Positions 21,191 to 32,886 of a DNA stretch of 64,000 nucleotides are shown one piece after another. Every line of letters starts with the position of its first letter. The first letter of the stretch is position 1. The stretch covers positions 4,861,263-4,925,262 of the forward strand of contig CM073330.1 of the NCBI GenBank assembly GCA_037043015.1. The letters run 5' to 3'. The stretch comes from Bryum argenteum. Lineage: Eukaryota > Streptophyta > Bryopsida > Bryales > Bryaceae. Position numbers and translations under genes: made by a program. The notes under the pieces were generated by a model. That model was not told the origin of the DNA, did no database searches, and worked only from the letters and a program-made list of their open reading frames with translations.

Positions 21191-21387
21191 CTACAAGAGT
21201 GTTGTCATGGTTACCATGAAGTCACCGGTTCGAAACCTACTGAAACTTGCTGCAATAAAGGATGAACTAGCGGTAGTGCGCAGTGCACATGAAAGATTAA
21301 GGAAGCTTTTTTACTCTAACTCATTAAATTATTCTTCACTTTTTGACTCTTGTTGTTAAATGTACTTTGTAAGGATTATTCATAACT

Positions 21388-21537
21388 CACCAGCGTAGTT
21401 ATAGTGTCCACCCTCCAAAGCAAGAAGTACTACTCTTCCAATTTCCATTTCTCGGGTGGCTATCCGATAATTAGCATTACGAACAGACACTTCATTCAAG
21501 CCATCCCCTGAGAGAGGGACCAAAGTTTCTATCTATC
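21388..21537 (+). mobile_element. 5'-truncated SINE
   Basis: Begins inside the SINE body (AGCGTAGTTATAGTGTCCACC) and ends CAAAGTTTCTATCTATC. Flanked by TATTCATAACT at 21377-21387 and 21538-21548. Lies 185 bp beyond the full-length copy, in the same orientation. Confidence 0.88.
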
Positions 21538-21548
21538 TATTCATAACT

Positions 21549-22468
21549 ATTGAAAGTCTCAACTCAAAAGTTTTTCGAAGCAATTTTGTTCCATGAGTTG
21601 TATAGAATCTTGCACAAGGTTGAAGAAACATCAATTTAAGCACTTTTACATGTTAAGTCACAGAGAAGAAATTTCTCATCTTATTACACAAAAAACAAAA
21701 ATTAAATCATTTCAATCTCAAATGTATAATGTGTGTGATTGCAACTCCTACTATAAATCCAAGAAAATCTTTGAAGCCCTTGCACTGGAGAGGAATTAAA
21801 TGTCTCAAAATCACTCCACAACCTAGTCCAACTTCTTCAATTTTATTGAAAAGTTGTCGCATGACTCAACCATAAGGGCCTAAAATTAGCCTTCTTTTGT
21901 AAATTCAATAAATGTGAATCATAAGAATCAAAAAGAGGTTAGACCACTACAAGATTAGAGTGTGTGTTATTCAGTAACAATATCAAGGGTTTATATAGCA
22001 ATTCTAGGTGAATGCTTATCCGCTAGGCACAAACTTAAGAATATCACAAGTGCACCACCTACAGTCGCTAACGTAAGGTTAGAGGTTCAAAATAAATTGG
22101 TATCATGCACCGAGAACTCATACCTCGTTCATGTAGGTTGTATCTTTATAAGATTTGTTTCTTTTCTTATTATAAACATACAATGTTTAACAAGGTTGGA
22201 TACAAAAACTAATCTTGTAGTTTGATACCCAATCCGCTACGTATAATCTTAACTCCTGAACGCCATAAGAAGAAAGATCTTACAAAGCAATGAATAAAGC
22301 GTGTGTTTAACCTACCCCTATTGATATACCTAGAGCACCTTGGAGTTTTGTTCTCCATGGAGAGTGTATTTCTCAATTGATCGTTTTGACTTGAAAAATG
22401 ACATATCCACAAAGAACAACGAAACTCTACCAACTTCTTTCACAATGAACACAATAATAACAAAAATT
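21549..22468. other. Intergenic, nothing seen
   Basis: AT-rich DNA; ORFs at 21593 and 21962 have no recognisable domain. Confidence 0.4.
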
Positions 22469-22724
22469 ACCGTACCACCATAGCAAGTTTGGTCCTCAAC
22501 AAACTAATATTTGAAAAAATAAGGTTGTCTGCCAGAAAATAGATTTTTTTGAAATTTGTTCTTTTGGCTTTTGGACGGTAGTTGTACTGAGATGACACCC
22601 TGTCGCTCAATTGTCGCCCCAATTCATACAAATATAATTTTCGAACCTTTCATTCCTCTTGGCTTGTAATTTCTAATTTTTTAAATGAAATTATTTATGA
22701 ACAAACCTGCTATGGTGGTACGGT
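22469..22724. mobile_element. MITE with ACCGTACCACC termini, 256 bp
   Basis: Termini ACCGTACCACCATAGCAAGT and its near-exact reverse complement (CTGCTATGGTGGTACGGT) face each other over 256 bp, with no ORF. Flanks read ATT on both sides, suggesting a 3-bp target duplication. Confidence 0.7.
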
Positions 22725-23876
22725 ATTCAAACTTAAGAAACGTGTCAGAAATAAAAAAAACAAATATTCATGAATTTAAACAGAAAGTTAAAATGGCAAC
22801 AGAATAAAATAAGAAGAGGATTTGAAAAAACTGACCGTACCGTATATTCAAAGCGGAAGAAGATCGGCATCGAGTGACGGCACCGTAACGACTGATCTGC
22901 CATCGGCGCCTACTGTCCTGACAACTACGGCGTACAATAATCCCACCGTGTGTATCCCGAAATCCGGTGCACAAATCAATCAAGTCGGGAGAGTCAAGTG
23001 GGAAATGGGTATCCGTTTTTAGCTGACGCACGCAATTTAGTGTTGTTGTGGTGACGAAACGGGAGTGGTAGAGTATATTTTTGGAGAGTGAGATTATGCC
23101 TTTTGCAATTAATGGGGCGCCATGGCACCGCTTAGTCACGCTGTGAATGAGGGAAGGGAGGGAGGGAAAAAGGAGGAGTGCGGCGCTGGTGCTTGCTTGC
23201 TCACGGATCCCAATTTGCCGATTTGAATCGGTCGTTTTCCACAATTTCAACATGCTTACTTAATTGGTGGTGAGATGTGATGTTCTCTAACAGTTTCGGC
23301 CATAATTTCTGCGAGAATGGCTTCCAGCACTCATTGATTTTGGGGTCTCTTCCCACCATGAGAGCTTTCACTGTATCACTGCTTGATTATGCCGTGGCCG
23401 TGGCCGTGAAGTCCCGGGCGGCTTGGTGACGAGGTGGCGCCTCAATGCGTCCCCGCAAGAAAACCTATAACGGACGTTTATCCTAGATATGCAACTCGAC
23501 ACTTCCGTCACCTTCGCTTCAGAAGTAAGAATTAAGAATTAATGTAGCCAAGGAGGAGGTATTTACAAATGGATCAAATTTTAAGATTCCACTATTTTTC
23601 AATATTTTGAATATTTTGACATTTAAATGAGGTACTAATCCATATTTTCGTACTAGGAAGAAAGCTCATCACTAGAAATTTTCAAATAATACACTATTTA
23701 TTGTCAAAAACGAAGTTTAAATTTCACCATGCCACCATGTGGAAACATCAACTTTTTCTTTAAGTTTTCCATGTATCACAAAGGCTAAAATTATGTAGTC
23801 GTCCCCTTATTATGAGAATAACATTAATATAGACACCTTGCAACAAGGCTTTGCAAAGCCTTAGATCATATTTAAA
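22725..23876. other. GC-richer block, unrecognised
   Basis: Composition at 22830-23480 is exon- or promoter-like. The longest ORF (minus, 22768-23253) shows no domain and no exon chain was found. ACCGTACCGTAT at 22834 echoes the end of the neighbouring MITE. Confidence 0.3.
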
Positions 23877-23889
23877 TTTGAATATACTG

Positions 23890-23998
23890 GTCTAGTAGTT
23901 TTGTACGTCCTTCTGTCCGGTGGGCTTTAGGTCGCTGGCTCGACGAACAGACACTCTAATCACGCTGGCCCTTGAAAAACGATTGGAGTTTTAACTAC
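23890..23998 (+). mobile_element. Old truncated SINE, short-form subtype
   Basis: TTCTGTCCGGTGGGC, GACGAACAGACACTCTAATC and a decayed tail GATTGGAGTTTTAACTAC. Flanked by TTTGAATATACTG at 23877-23889 and 23999-24011. More diverged than the other copies. Confidence 0.82.
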
Positions 23999-24011
23999 TT
24001 TGAATATACTG

Positions 24012-24474
24012 CTAGCCCTTTCAAGCCAACGTACGTTACGCACTTTGAACATATCCAAACTGAACCCTTGACTCCGCCAACAAACCTGATTGTATTTTCC
24101 TCAAATGGTACATTGAAAAAACAAAACAAATAACAGAAACAAACAACAAAAACAAACAACAAAAACAAAGCTAATTTCAGTGGGTGCTACCAATTTGTGT
24201 GCGTGCTTGACAATCCTGCAGGCTCACGGCAAGAATTTCATCACCTCCAAAACAACGACTTGTACTGAAACTTGAACGCCATCAATCCTACACAGACATT
24301 ATAATACTCCCTCTGTCCCATTATGATTGTCCACTAGGTTCTCTTAAATCTACCTCTCATACCGTGTAGGAGGCCTGAAACATAAAATACAAATGTTATA
24401 GGTACAGTCCCAATCTAATACTGTATCATAATCGTCCACGGAGGGGTGCCGAGCTAGCAATCAATCACGGCGCT
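24012..24474. other. Intergenic, nothing seen
   Basis: Includes an A-rich imperfect repeat of AACAAACAAC type near 24120-24170. No gene recognised. Confidence 0.4.
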
Positions 24475-24478
24475 TTAA

Positions 24479-24839
24479 CCCTTAAACGCCCAAGCAAGCC
24501 CGAGGGGCTTGATTCCAACAGAATCTTCTCTGTAGCTCTCATTGTACTCAACTTTTCACTGATATTTTGATGTCAAACTGGTCACCATCTTATGATGCAT
24601 TCAAAAAGTGAATTTTTACGATTCAAATCACAATTTGTATGAAGGATTTTGTGCTTTGAAAGGATTGTGGTAGGTAGGTTGGGTGGTACATAAGCTTGTA
24701 GGAGGTTGCAAGCTCATCATTGATTGGTCCATTCATGATGCCCAAGTTCAAAAATTGCACTATTCATGATGCCCAAGTCCAAAAGATGCTGTGATCCAAT
24801 TTTGGGCTGCCCGTTTTAGACCCCAAGGGCGTTTAAGGG
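24479..24839. mobile_element. TTAA element T4, 361 bp
   Basis: TTAA at 24475-24478 and 24840-24843 flank CCCTTAAACGCCCAAG and CCAAGGGCGTTTAAGGG. Its interior is shared with T5 (28822 on), including TCAACTTTTCACT and GATGTCAAACT. No ORF. Confidence 0.88.
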
Positions 24840-24843
24840 TTAA

Positions 24844-25275
24844 TTTCTCTTTCGGTTGGATCGATGCGGTTCAAATGTCTTTGTAGGTGAGGAGGAAGAC
24901 AATCTGGTATTCAAACGGTTGACTCTTCGGTGGAAGAGAATGTTGGCAGACCAGTCCCTCGTTTTCTTTGGTGAACCGGTGGCCTTTTATTTCAGAAGTG
25001 GTTGTCAAGATGAGCAGTTTGGTAGCCAAATTTTAAATTAGGGTTTCATGAAAAAGAGAGGTAGGAGTAGAGTAGAGCCACATTTTTCCAAAGAGGACAA
25101 AGTGCCACATCTTGTTTTCTCTCTCCAACTATTTCTGAGATAGAATGAAAGGAAAAGTGTAGTATTGCAACCCTATTTTGAGGTTGGTGTGATACATTAG
25201 GTATAGAGTCCACAATGTTGTTTAAAATGACGTGTCCGATATGACATAAATCTCTATCATTGGGTTGGCTTTTGA
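24844..25275. other. Intergenic, nothing seen
   Basis: Short ORFs at 24856 and (minus) 25046-25411 have no recognisable domain; the latter runs into element T3. Confidence 0.4.
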
Positions 25276-25535
25276 CCTTTAAAGATCCAAGAAAGCCGGA
25301 TTGGTTTTTTGGGATTTCCGAAGGGAAAAACTTCAGCCAACTTTGACCATTACAATCACAAAACCGGAGAAAAATTAACAGTTCAAATTTGACATTTGAT
25401 TCAAGGGTCAAGTTAACTTCAAGATCCTATGGTTAAATCTCTTAACGAATGCTTAGATTAAGAATTTTTGGGCCTGAAATAGAAGAAGGTCCTTTTTGAT
25501 AATTTAGACAATTTTGTATCAAGGATCTTTAGGGG
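25276..25535. mobile_element. TTAA element T3, 260 bp, decayed left end
   Basis: Left terminus CCTTTAAAGATCCAAG after TTGA (a mutated TTAA); right terminus GGATCTTTAGGGG before an intact TTAA (25536-25539). The left 60 bp resemble T2's left end (AAGCCGGATTGGTTTT). The remnant at 1171-1395 belongs to the same subgroup. Confidence 0.7.
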
Positions 25536-25539
25536 TTAA

Positions 25540-26138
25540 TTAAGTTATCATTTTATTTTTTTTGTTCTCACCAACCCAAATAGCAACCCTAATGAAGTGT
25601 TCTTCATAACTGGAATTATAACTTTTTGAAATTCAAGCATCCAACCAACCTTGTGGGCCGGGAGTCAACAAAATCCAGGAACAGTCACTTCGTGAGCATC
25701 ATTCTGAAGCCCTTTGTTTGATGCTTTCATTGTCTCTCCCTTTGGCCACACAATAAAAAAACCTGCTAACAATGATCCAGTATAACAATCATGATTTGTG
25801 CTTTAACATATAAAATTGCCACAAAAGAAAACACTGCTCAGCCAGAGTTGCACTCATAATTGGAGAGTGCTCACAATTGGAGTAGTATCAACAATTAGGG
25901 ACTACACACTAAATTTGATAATTAGTGTTAGATACACTAATTTACATAAACATGTTATAAGTTTTTACTGTTGTTCAATAATTTTACCCACTATATTGGC
26001 CAAGATGGGGGTCCTTATATAGTATCAGAATCAATGCTCTTGGTAAATTTTTTTAAACAAAAGTAAAAACTTATAGCATTTTCAAATCTTATAATAATCT
26101 AACACTAAGTATCAAATTTAGTGTATTCTTCTTGACCT
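25540..26138. other. Intergenic, nothing seen
   Basis: AT-rich DNA with an inverted echo of ATACACTAATTTACATAAAC / TTAGTGTATTC type around 25900-26130. No gene recognised. Confidence 0.35.
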
Positions 26139-26145
26139 AGAGGTA

Positions 26146-26424
26146 GATAGATGGATAGAAACTCCGGTCCCCTTTCGAAGGGGCCGGCGTGAATGAAGTG
26201 TCTTTTCCTGATGCTAATAACCTCATGCTCACTAGACAAGGGGAAATTGGGATAATACTACTACCCCTTTTGAGGGTGGACGCTGCAACTACGCTAGTTT
26301 CTAGCTAGTTACTAGTGCTTTAAAGATACTTGACATAGTATCTTCCCAAAGGGCTTTGAGGTACCCATACAACAAGGTCCAAGGACAATCCACCATAGTT
26401 GGGTGGACTATGGTGGTGAGGCTA
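26146..26424 (-). mobile_element. SINE lacking only its tRNA-like head
   Basis: Reads on the minus strand from the body (collinear with 20920-21190 of the full-length copy) to GGGGACCGGAGTTTCTATCC and its tail. Flanked by AGAGGTA at 26139-26145 and 26425-26431. A- and B-box regions are missing. Confidence 0.85.
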
Positions 26425-26431
26425 AGAGGTA

Positions 26432-27541
26432 CATAATAGCTTCTTCAGTCCACAGTAGCATGTACTCACGGCAAACATTATAGGGTGCAAAATTAGGGCA
26501 CCGTTTCAGAAACATCTATGAGATTGCTTTCAAAAATTCATAGCAAATTGTAAAAGAGTTTTTAAAATCATGAATCTAGTATGATTGTCATTCCACTTAC
26601 TTTCCTCATGCTTGATCAATTATTATCTTCATTACCAATTGGAAAAATCTAAATTTTGAGCCATTTTTGAGCACTCTCCCTCAGGTATCATACAAACTTC
26701 GAACATGCAAAATTTTTATCATGTTGGCAATCCCTATCTTTTGGTAGTGAAAATGCAAAAAATGTCCTGCGGTGAGCAAGAATTTTTTTTTGGTACAAGA
26801 TGTACATTTGATTAGGAATAAAGTGAAGACTGTTATGACACTACATGTTAGGTGGGAGAACTCAAATGCGGCCCTCCCCATAAGTGTGCATGCTAGATTC
26901 TTGCTTCGATGGAGATTTGATCACCCTATGATTACCGTCAATGTACCCCATGCGTATATGCAATAGGGAGCTCGATTATAGATTGACCTATATTGGTTAC
27001 TTCTAAAATTTGTAGTCATTATTGTAAGTACTCAAAAATATATATATAAAAAAAAACTTTGTCTTTCTTCTTGCTAATCACTGAAAAGTAGGAAGGCACT
27101 CGTTTTACCACTCCAAGTTTAGTAAATTCCTTAAATGTATAAAAATAGGTGTTCATACCTTAACATATGTTCTTCTTTGTCTAAATGCTAAAATTATTAT
27201 CTTAGTATTACACTAGCATGGTTTGTGTGATTACTCAAAGCATTAGTTGCCACCCCGGCATAAACACTTAAACCTTGTGTGGCTCCATCCTTGTTTATAC
27301 CACCGTGCTCAAAATACAAGTTCCCAAGCTTGTAGGTCCACATTCCTATTTCTAGTATTTTTATAGTGTCCAAATGATATACTTGAGCTTCTCACTAGTA
27401 TTCTTTTCCATCCAAAATTAGGTCATTATTTGTGGTTTTATGTATTTTCTAGGACCATATATACTTTGAAATTCGATGTATTTAGATCTGCACGTTCCAT
27501 GCACAACCGGATTGTTGATGCATCGTGTAAAATAATCTGCC
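26432..27541. other. Intergenic, nothing seen
   Basis: AT-rich DNA. ORFs at 26681-26966 on both strands have no domain. Confidence 0.4.
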
Positions 27542-27545
27542 GTAA

Positions 27546-28102
27546 CCCCTAAATTTCCTTGTGTGATTTTGGGGCTTGAAACCTCAACACTGTGATTTTC
27601 TACTTCTATCCACACCCGGGAGTGTGAAGCAAAATCTTTAACCATTTTAAAACTTCCGATTTTAAGATCTTATAAAAGGCCTATTCTTAGTCATTGGTCC
27701 AAAAGTTGACCGTTGGATGTTTCTCATTTGCAAGATCATAACATGCAAAGTTTTTGCAAAAGTTTAACTGAAATTTCTAAAAACTTTCTCTTGTAAATTT
27801 TGGAGGCTACCCTTGTAGAATTGGTAAATTTTTGGAACTCAAATAGTGATGTGGTTATGAAAAGATTTCTATAAGATTTTAAAAAAAAGAATAAAAAAAT
27901 TTGTGCCTGCCTAGGATGTGAGAACTAAAATATACGATAAAAGATCTAAAATTGGAATTCAACTTTGCAAATTTTCTACACATGCCCAGTAGTATAGAGA
28001 ATACTCAGCATAAACCTTAGTAAAAAATATCAATTTTAACCCGAAAACATAGGCTGCTGAAAATGGCAAAAGACCATATTAATCTGCAAGGATAATTAGG
28101 GG
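27546..28102. mobile_element. TTAA-family element T8, 557 bp
   Basis: Termini CCCCTAAATTTCC and GGATAATTAGGGG, preceded by GTAA and followed by TTTA, both apparently decayed TTAA. The interior matches T1 (CCGTTGGATGTTTCTCATTT, AAGATCATAACATGCAAAG, and near the right end AACCCGAAAACATAGGCTGC). It is probably an internally deleted 928-bp type. Confidence 0.75.
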
Positions 28103-28237
28103 TTTATTGTATGAATTTTAAAAGTGAATTGAGCAAATTGCTATGAAATAAGACTCGATCAATCCAATGTTTTAAGGAAACTCTACTTTTCCCAAGGGCT
28201 CAGGACGCAAATCAATGTAAGGTTTTAGAACCAACTA

Positions 28238-28371
28238 TATATTCCCCAAAGGAGTGAGAAGTCTTGGACCAATGGCCCTCTGTCCGGTGGGCACCGACTC
28301 ATTGGAAAGACGAACAAACACTTTATTCACGCCGGCCCTGTAATAAGGACCGGAGTTTTTATCTATCTATC
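28238..28371 (+). mobile_element. Truncated SINE, short-form subtype, 134 bp
   Basis: Contains CTCTGTCCGGTGGGCACCGA, CACTTTATTCACGCCGGCCC and GGACCGGAGTTTTTATCTATC. Flanked by the 15-bp duplication TTTTAGAACCAACTA (28223-28237 and 28372-28386), the longest in the window. Confidence 0.92.
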
Positions 28372-28821
28372 TTTTAGAACCAACTAGAAACCCTCTTGGT
28401 TTGGTAAGCAATCGAGGTGCGAGCGGAGGATCTCTCTGTGATTCATCTTGAACCAGTTTCAAGCAGTAGTAAGCAATACACTCCATGTGTTTCTAAAAAA
28501 ACAACACGATAAGCTAAAAATGATTGGATTTTAATGGTTAAGATCACTCAACAATATGGTTGAATATGGTTTGAATGGTTTGGATTACTCATTAATATGA
28601 AATCTTGGTTTCTTCGCGAGACGAGGATTTACATCAAACCATGGTATCCAACCTGCATTTGTAGAAGAAAATGCATCCTAATCTTACTACTAAATGGAAT
28701 CAATTGTATCAGTGTGTTTCAAACACTCGGAGATACAACTCTATGAGTTGTGTACACAATTGACTCTCTACAAATTTTAATCATTTGTTTTAGGTATTTT
28801 TATAGTGTCGGTTTTCTTTAA

Positions 28822-29128
28822 GCCTTAGACGCCTAAGCAAGCCGGAGGGTCTCTTTTCCAACAGAATCTACTCTGTGCTCTCTGTAGCGCTCTCTCACTG
28901 TACTCAACTTTTCACTTGATATATTTTGATGTCAAACTCGTCACCTTCTTGTGATGCATTCAAAAAGTGAAATTCAATTTTACTATTCAAGTTACAATTT
29001 GTATGAGTGATTTTGGGCTTTGAAACGATTGTAGCACGTAATGGAGTTGTACATAACCTTGTAGGAGGTTGCAAGCTCATCATTGATTGGTTCATTCATG
29101 ATGCCCAAGTCCAAAAGATGTTGTGATC
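28822..29128. mobile_element. TTAA element T5, right end lost
   Basis: TTAA at 28818-28821 then GCCTTAGACGCCTAAGCAAG. The interior is collinear with T4 up to CCCAAGTCCAAAAGATG, after which the match stops. The right terminus and its TTAA are absent. Confidence 0.75.
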
Positions 29129-31689
29129 CTAATAATACACTTGTTTGCACTACACACTTGCAAATGATAAAAATATGTCCCTTAAACATTCTTTCACCCT
29201 TACCTCAAGTTTCATGGTCATGGCATAAAATAAACTTGTCCGGATGAGTCCTTTTTACCGTTTTTTAAAAACAGGACAATTTTGGATATTTTATTAAAAG
29301 GACTTATCCGGAAAGGAAGATGGTCAACAAAAATTTGTACGTTTGGATATAAGTAAACTACACTAAAATGCGTACCTTATTTTCATAATAGAGCTACCAA
29401 AAATTTGCATGAAGGTGATCCTATAAGGGTCTAAGAAGAGAGGGGTGGGGAAAAATATAAGTGGGACAGTCCTTTTGGACACCCCAACCAGACTATCACC
29501 CATTGACTAGTCAAAGTGTTGGTACAAAAGCTTCAATCGTTGTACAGTTACAGTTCAAGCCTCGGAGGTTTCGGACTGGCAGCCAGCCCAGCTTCTGCAA
29601 CAAAAGTGACCTGTTTCCGGACGAACAACTGGTGTCGTCGACTTTACTGGAGTGTCATTCGTATGTTGAAACAAATTTAAAAAGGATGAAGAAGGTTGAC
29701 CCAGACTTCTACTACCGAAGACTTTGCATGGTGCTCAAGATTCTTGGTTTTGAATTTCATGCTCTTGAAGAAAAGTACCACTACTTACAATAGCTTTCGT
29801 TTCTTGCTCAACAAACTTCTCTACCGTGGTACGATATTCTCAAGATCTGACCTCAATGATGAACATCTTCATGACGACAAAAAAGTACTTTGTTAAGGCT
29901 CATTCAACTGCAGTTCAAAAACCATGTGACAGAAAATAAATTTGAAGGCGATATTATGGAAAATGAATGATAATGTATACAAAGGAGTATAAAGTTACAT
30001 GATACCCCAATCTGTATGCGTACAAATGTAAAATCTGGTGTACAAAATGGCACATGGAATAGGTTGTCATTGATAGTATGCGACAAATCCTTTTGGGTGA
30101 TTCAATGGACGTGCGAAAGGAGGGGTGCGGATGTTGCCATGGCGCGTTAGTACAGTTGCTTATCTTCTAAACCTGAACATTCTTTGTTTCCACCTGCCAA
30201 ATCAATGAAATTGAGCCTCCCAATCGTAAGTGATATGAAAATGTTACTTGAATCGACAAGGCTGAAATTTGAAAGTCTGGTGTGATATCATTCCTTCAAC
30301 TGGGGTTACAAAATGCAATTTGACTTCCTGCCGAGGATTTCACATCAACTGAAAATTGCATGTCGATCACAACCCATGCAGTAGTGTCATAAAACAAACT
30401 CGTTCGCTCTCGATTTCAAGCTTTTGTTCCTGATGCAAGGTAACAATTCTCGTTTGCGTGTTATAAACCATGCCAAAGGCAACGGTACTCTTTCGTACAC
30501 CAGCAATTAAGATCCTTTTTCGGAGGCTAGAGCAAGGTGTCCTCCGTAATCCAGGTACTTCCAAAGACCTCTTCGATTAAGCTTCAATACTTTCAAAATC
30601 TGAACTCTAAGCACTACTAGAATATTATCCCATTTGCAACGTTTGTGTTTTCATGGAAGCTACTAGCTTTTGTGAAACAGGAAGGATCACTAGTTTTTGA
30701 AACTACATTGTAGCACGAATGTAGTTTAAGCTATTTCCTGAATGTGGCTTTCATGAAAATAAAAACGTAACAAATGGGATCAAATTCTAGCAGTTAAGAA
30801 TTATGTAAATAGTACACCATGCTTACTTGTAACGTGCAGTTTTTAGTGCTTGATCGAGCTGGGGTTACACGAAGAGGGTTCTCTGTAGAGATCGCAGGAT
30901 GGTGATAGTTTATGTCATTGTCAAGTTCATAGAGCCACAGGCATTCAGTGATTTGACTAGAGATTGCAATCGTGAGCTAAACGAAGTCTTTTGTCGTATT
31001 TAAGTCTTTTGCTGAATTAGGGCATCTGTGTTCGACGATGGCTTTCGAAGCGGAAGCTTGATTCAGGGGATAAATTAACAAGGTTTAATGTAAAGATTAG
31101 ATTCCATATCATGCATGAATTAGAAACTTGAAGGTACCAATCATGTTATCATTTCTATTAGAAGCTTATTTGAGAATCATACTATCATTTCGCCGTAACT
31201 ACATTGTTATTGATGTTGATGGTTCCACAATTCTTATCATCAAATTTGGATATCGGATGTGGTAATAGAGTTGATAAAAGGGGTTTTTGGCTTTGTAATG
31301 CAGTGGCATTGAGGTTTCTTGTAATTATTGAAGAAGTTGCAAGAGGGTACGAGAAAGAGATATTGGGAAGTCAAGTAACATCTAAAAATATCGGAGGACA
31401 TGTTTTAGGCGATTTGAGAAAAACTCATCATGGATCCTTTTATAATTATATTCCTCAAATGTTCAGGCTTCAAAGTGAGCCACTTTAGAAAATGTTGTAC
31501 AACAATGAACTTAATATTTCGAGCAGTTGTTTTTCTTGAATTTTAATGCGCATGAGTTGAAGAGCTGAAAGCACTTGTACATATGTTTCAAAGTAGGTGG
31601 TTACAAGGTTTTTCAATGCTCAAGAAACATACTCACAACCTCATGAATTTTTGAAATTTTCATGTAGAGATAATTCATAGTTTTGTAAA
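29129..31689. other. Unrecognised DNA with isolated ORFs
   Basis: The plus-strand ORF at 29461-29793 (110 codons, first codon GTG) and the one at 31204-31488 (94 codons, MLLMLMVPQFLSSNLDIGCG) are coding-like in composition but match no family I know and show no clear splice links. They may be exons of an unrecognised gene or chance. The rest is AT-rich. Confidence 0.3.
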
Positions 31690-32886
31690 GAAGGTATACT
31701 TAAAACTTGATATTCATTATTTTGAAAGTTTTGCCATTTGAACCCGCTCGGTTCCAAAGGTTCTCGAGAGCAACTTGAAATAATATTGCACCTCTTCATA
31801 AAGTATATGAGATTTAACTTTATACTTCTGAATGCATCCCAGTGAAGAGATTTTCAAGAAAAAAATATCTTCTGAACGCTTCATGTTGTGATGTAGAGAT
31901 GGCATTTACCAAATCAGAATACTCCTAAGTATGAGAACCCCATGTTGCCAAAGAGATTCATGGCCTTGAAATTTTATCATTCCTTTCTGTTGTTTCATGA
32001 TCGAGCATTTAACTTTTAAACACTATATACATAATTCAAAAGTTAACAATTTTTTTACTATTTTACACAAGTTGGGCACCTCCATATACGAAGAGAGAAT
32101 ACATGAATTCCAAAAACTTCATGGTACTATCATTCTTACGCACTTAGAGCATGTGGAAATAACTCCTAAAAATGAATCACTTGTACATCAATTGTAGTAC
32201 TTTCAACTATTTTCTTGCATATTTGATACCACATCGATGTTGCTTACATGTAAATAAATAATGTATACAATATTTCAAATCTACTTAGGTAGATATACTT
32301 GTATGAGTTCCTTACAATCAAAACATGAATGTGGATAAATTCCAATCATACAACAAAAGGACAAATTTGAACAAGCTAAAATGATTGAAAAATCGAATGA
32401 TCCATTATACCCGTTGGTTTTGTAAGTTAATTTCCAACTTTGACTCATACACTTCTTCTTGCAAGCAATATAAATCTAAATAGTAGGTACATGTTTTCAT
32501 GTGTGGGATTGAACAAAAGTTTTAAAAATCACTCTTGGTATCTTAGAGATATTTGTCCAATTTTGCTTCAGATTTAAGGTGCAATCCTCAAAGTGTAACT
32601 TAAACTTGTGACAAGACTTCAAAAACTCTATCATAACACAAGTGAAGTAGCAATGGAAGTATCTACAAGTACAATTTGAAACTTATGAGTCTTGTACAGA
32701 AGAAAATAAATGTATTTATTCATAAAATATGTTATGACTCACGCGGTCAAATGAAGTTTCGCGAAATCAAATCTTAAATCTAATCTTATTATAGCTACTC
32801 TAATTTGATACTCTTGATCGAAGTTAGCACCTTTAATTGTTACCATCAAACAACTTGTGGATACCGGCCAACAAACACTTCCCCTC
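31690..32886. repeat. 3' flank of kinase B, duplicated elsewhere
   Basis: 31690-32040 matches 54890-55250 inverted (for example TTTTGAAAGTTTTGCCATTT against AACTTTCAAAATAATG). 31990-32400 matches 49780-50640 in direct orientation (for example CACTTGTACATCAATTGTAG, TTCAACTATTTTCTTG). 32380-32700 matches 53700-53990 inverted. So the B neighbourhood was copied at least twice into the C-D region. The interval at 32345-32390 is an empty site for the MITE at 50169-50590. Confidence 0.75.

Noticed and set aside
22768..23253. 161-codon minus ORF as a gene
   Set aside because: No recognisable domain, no matching exons, and it begins within DNA next to a MITE.
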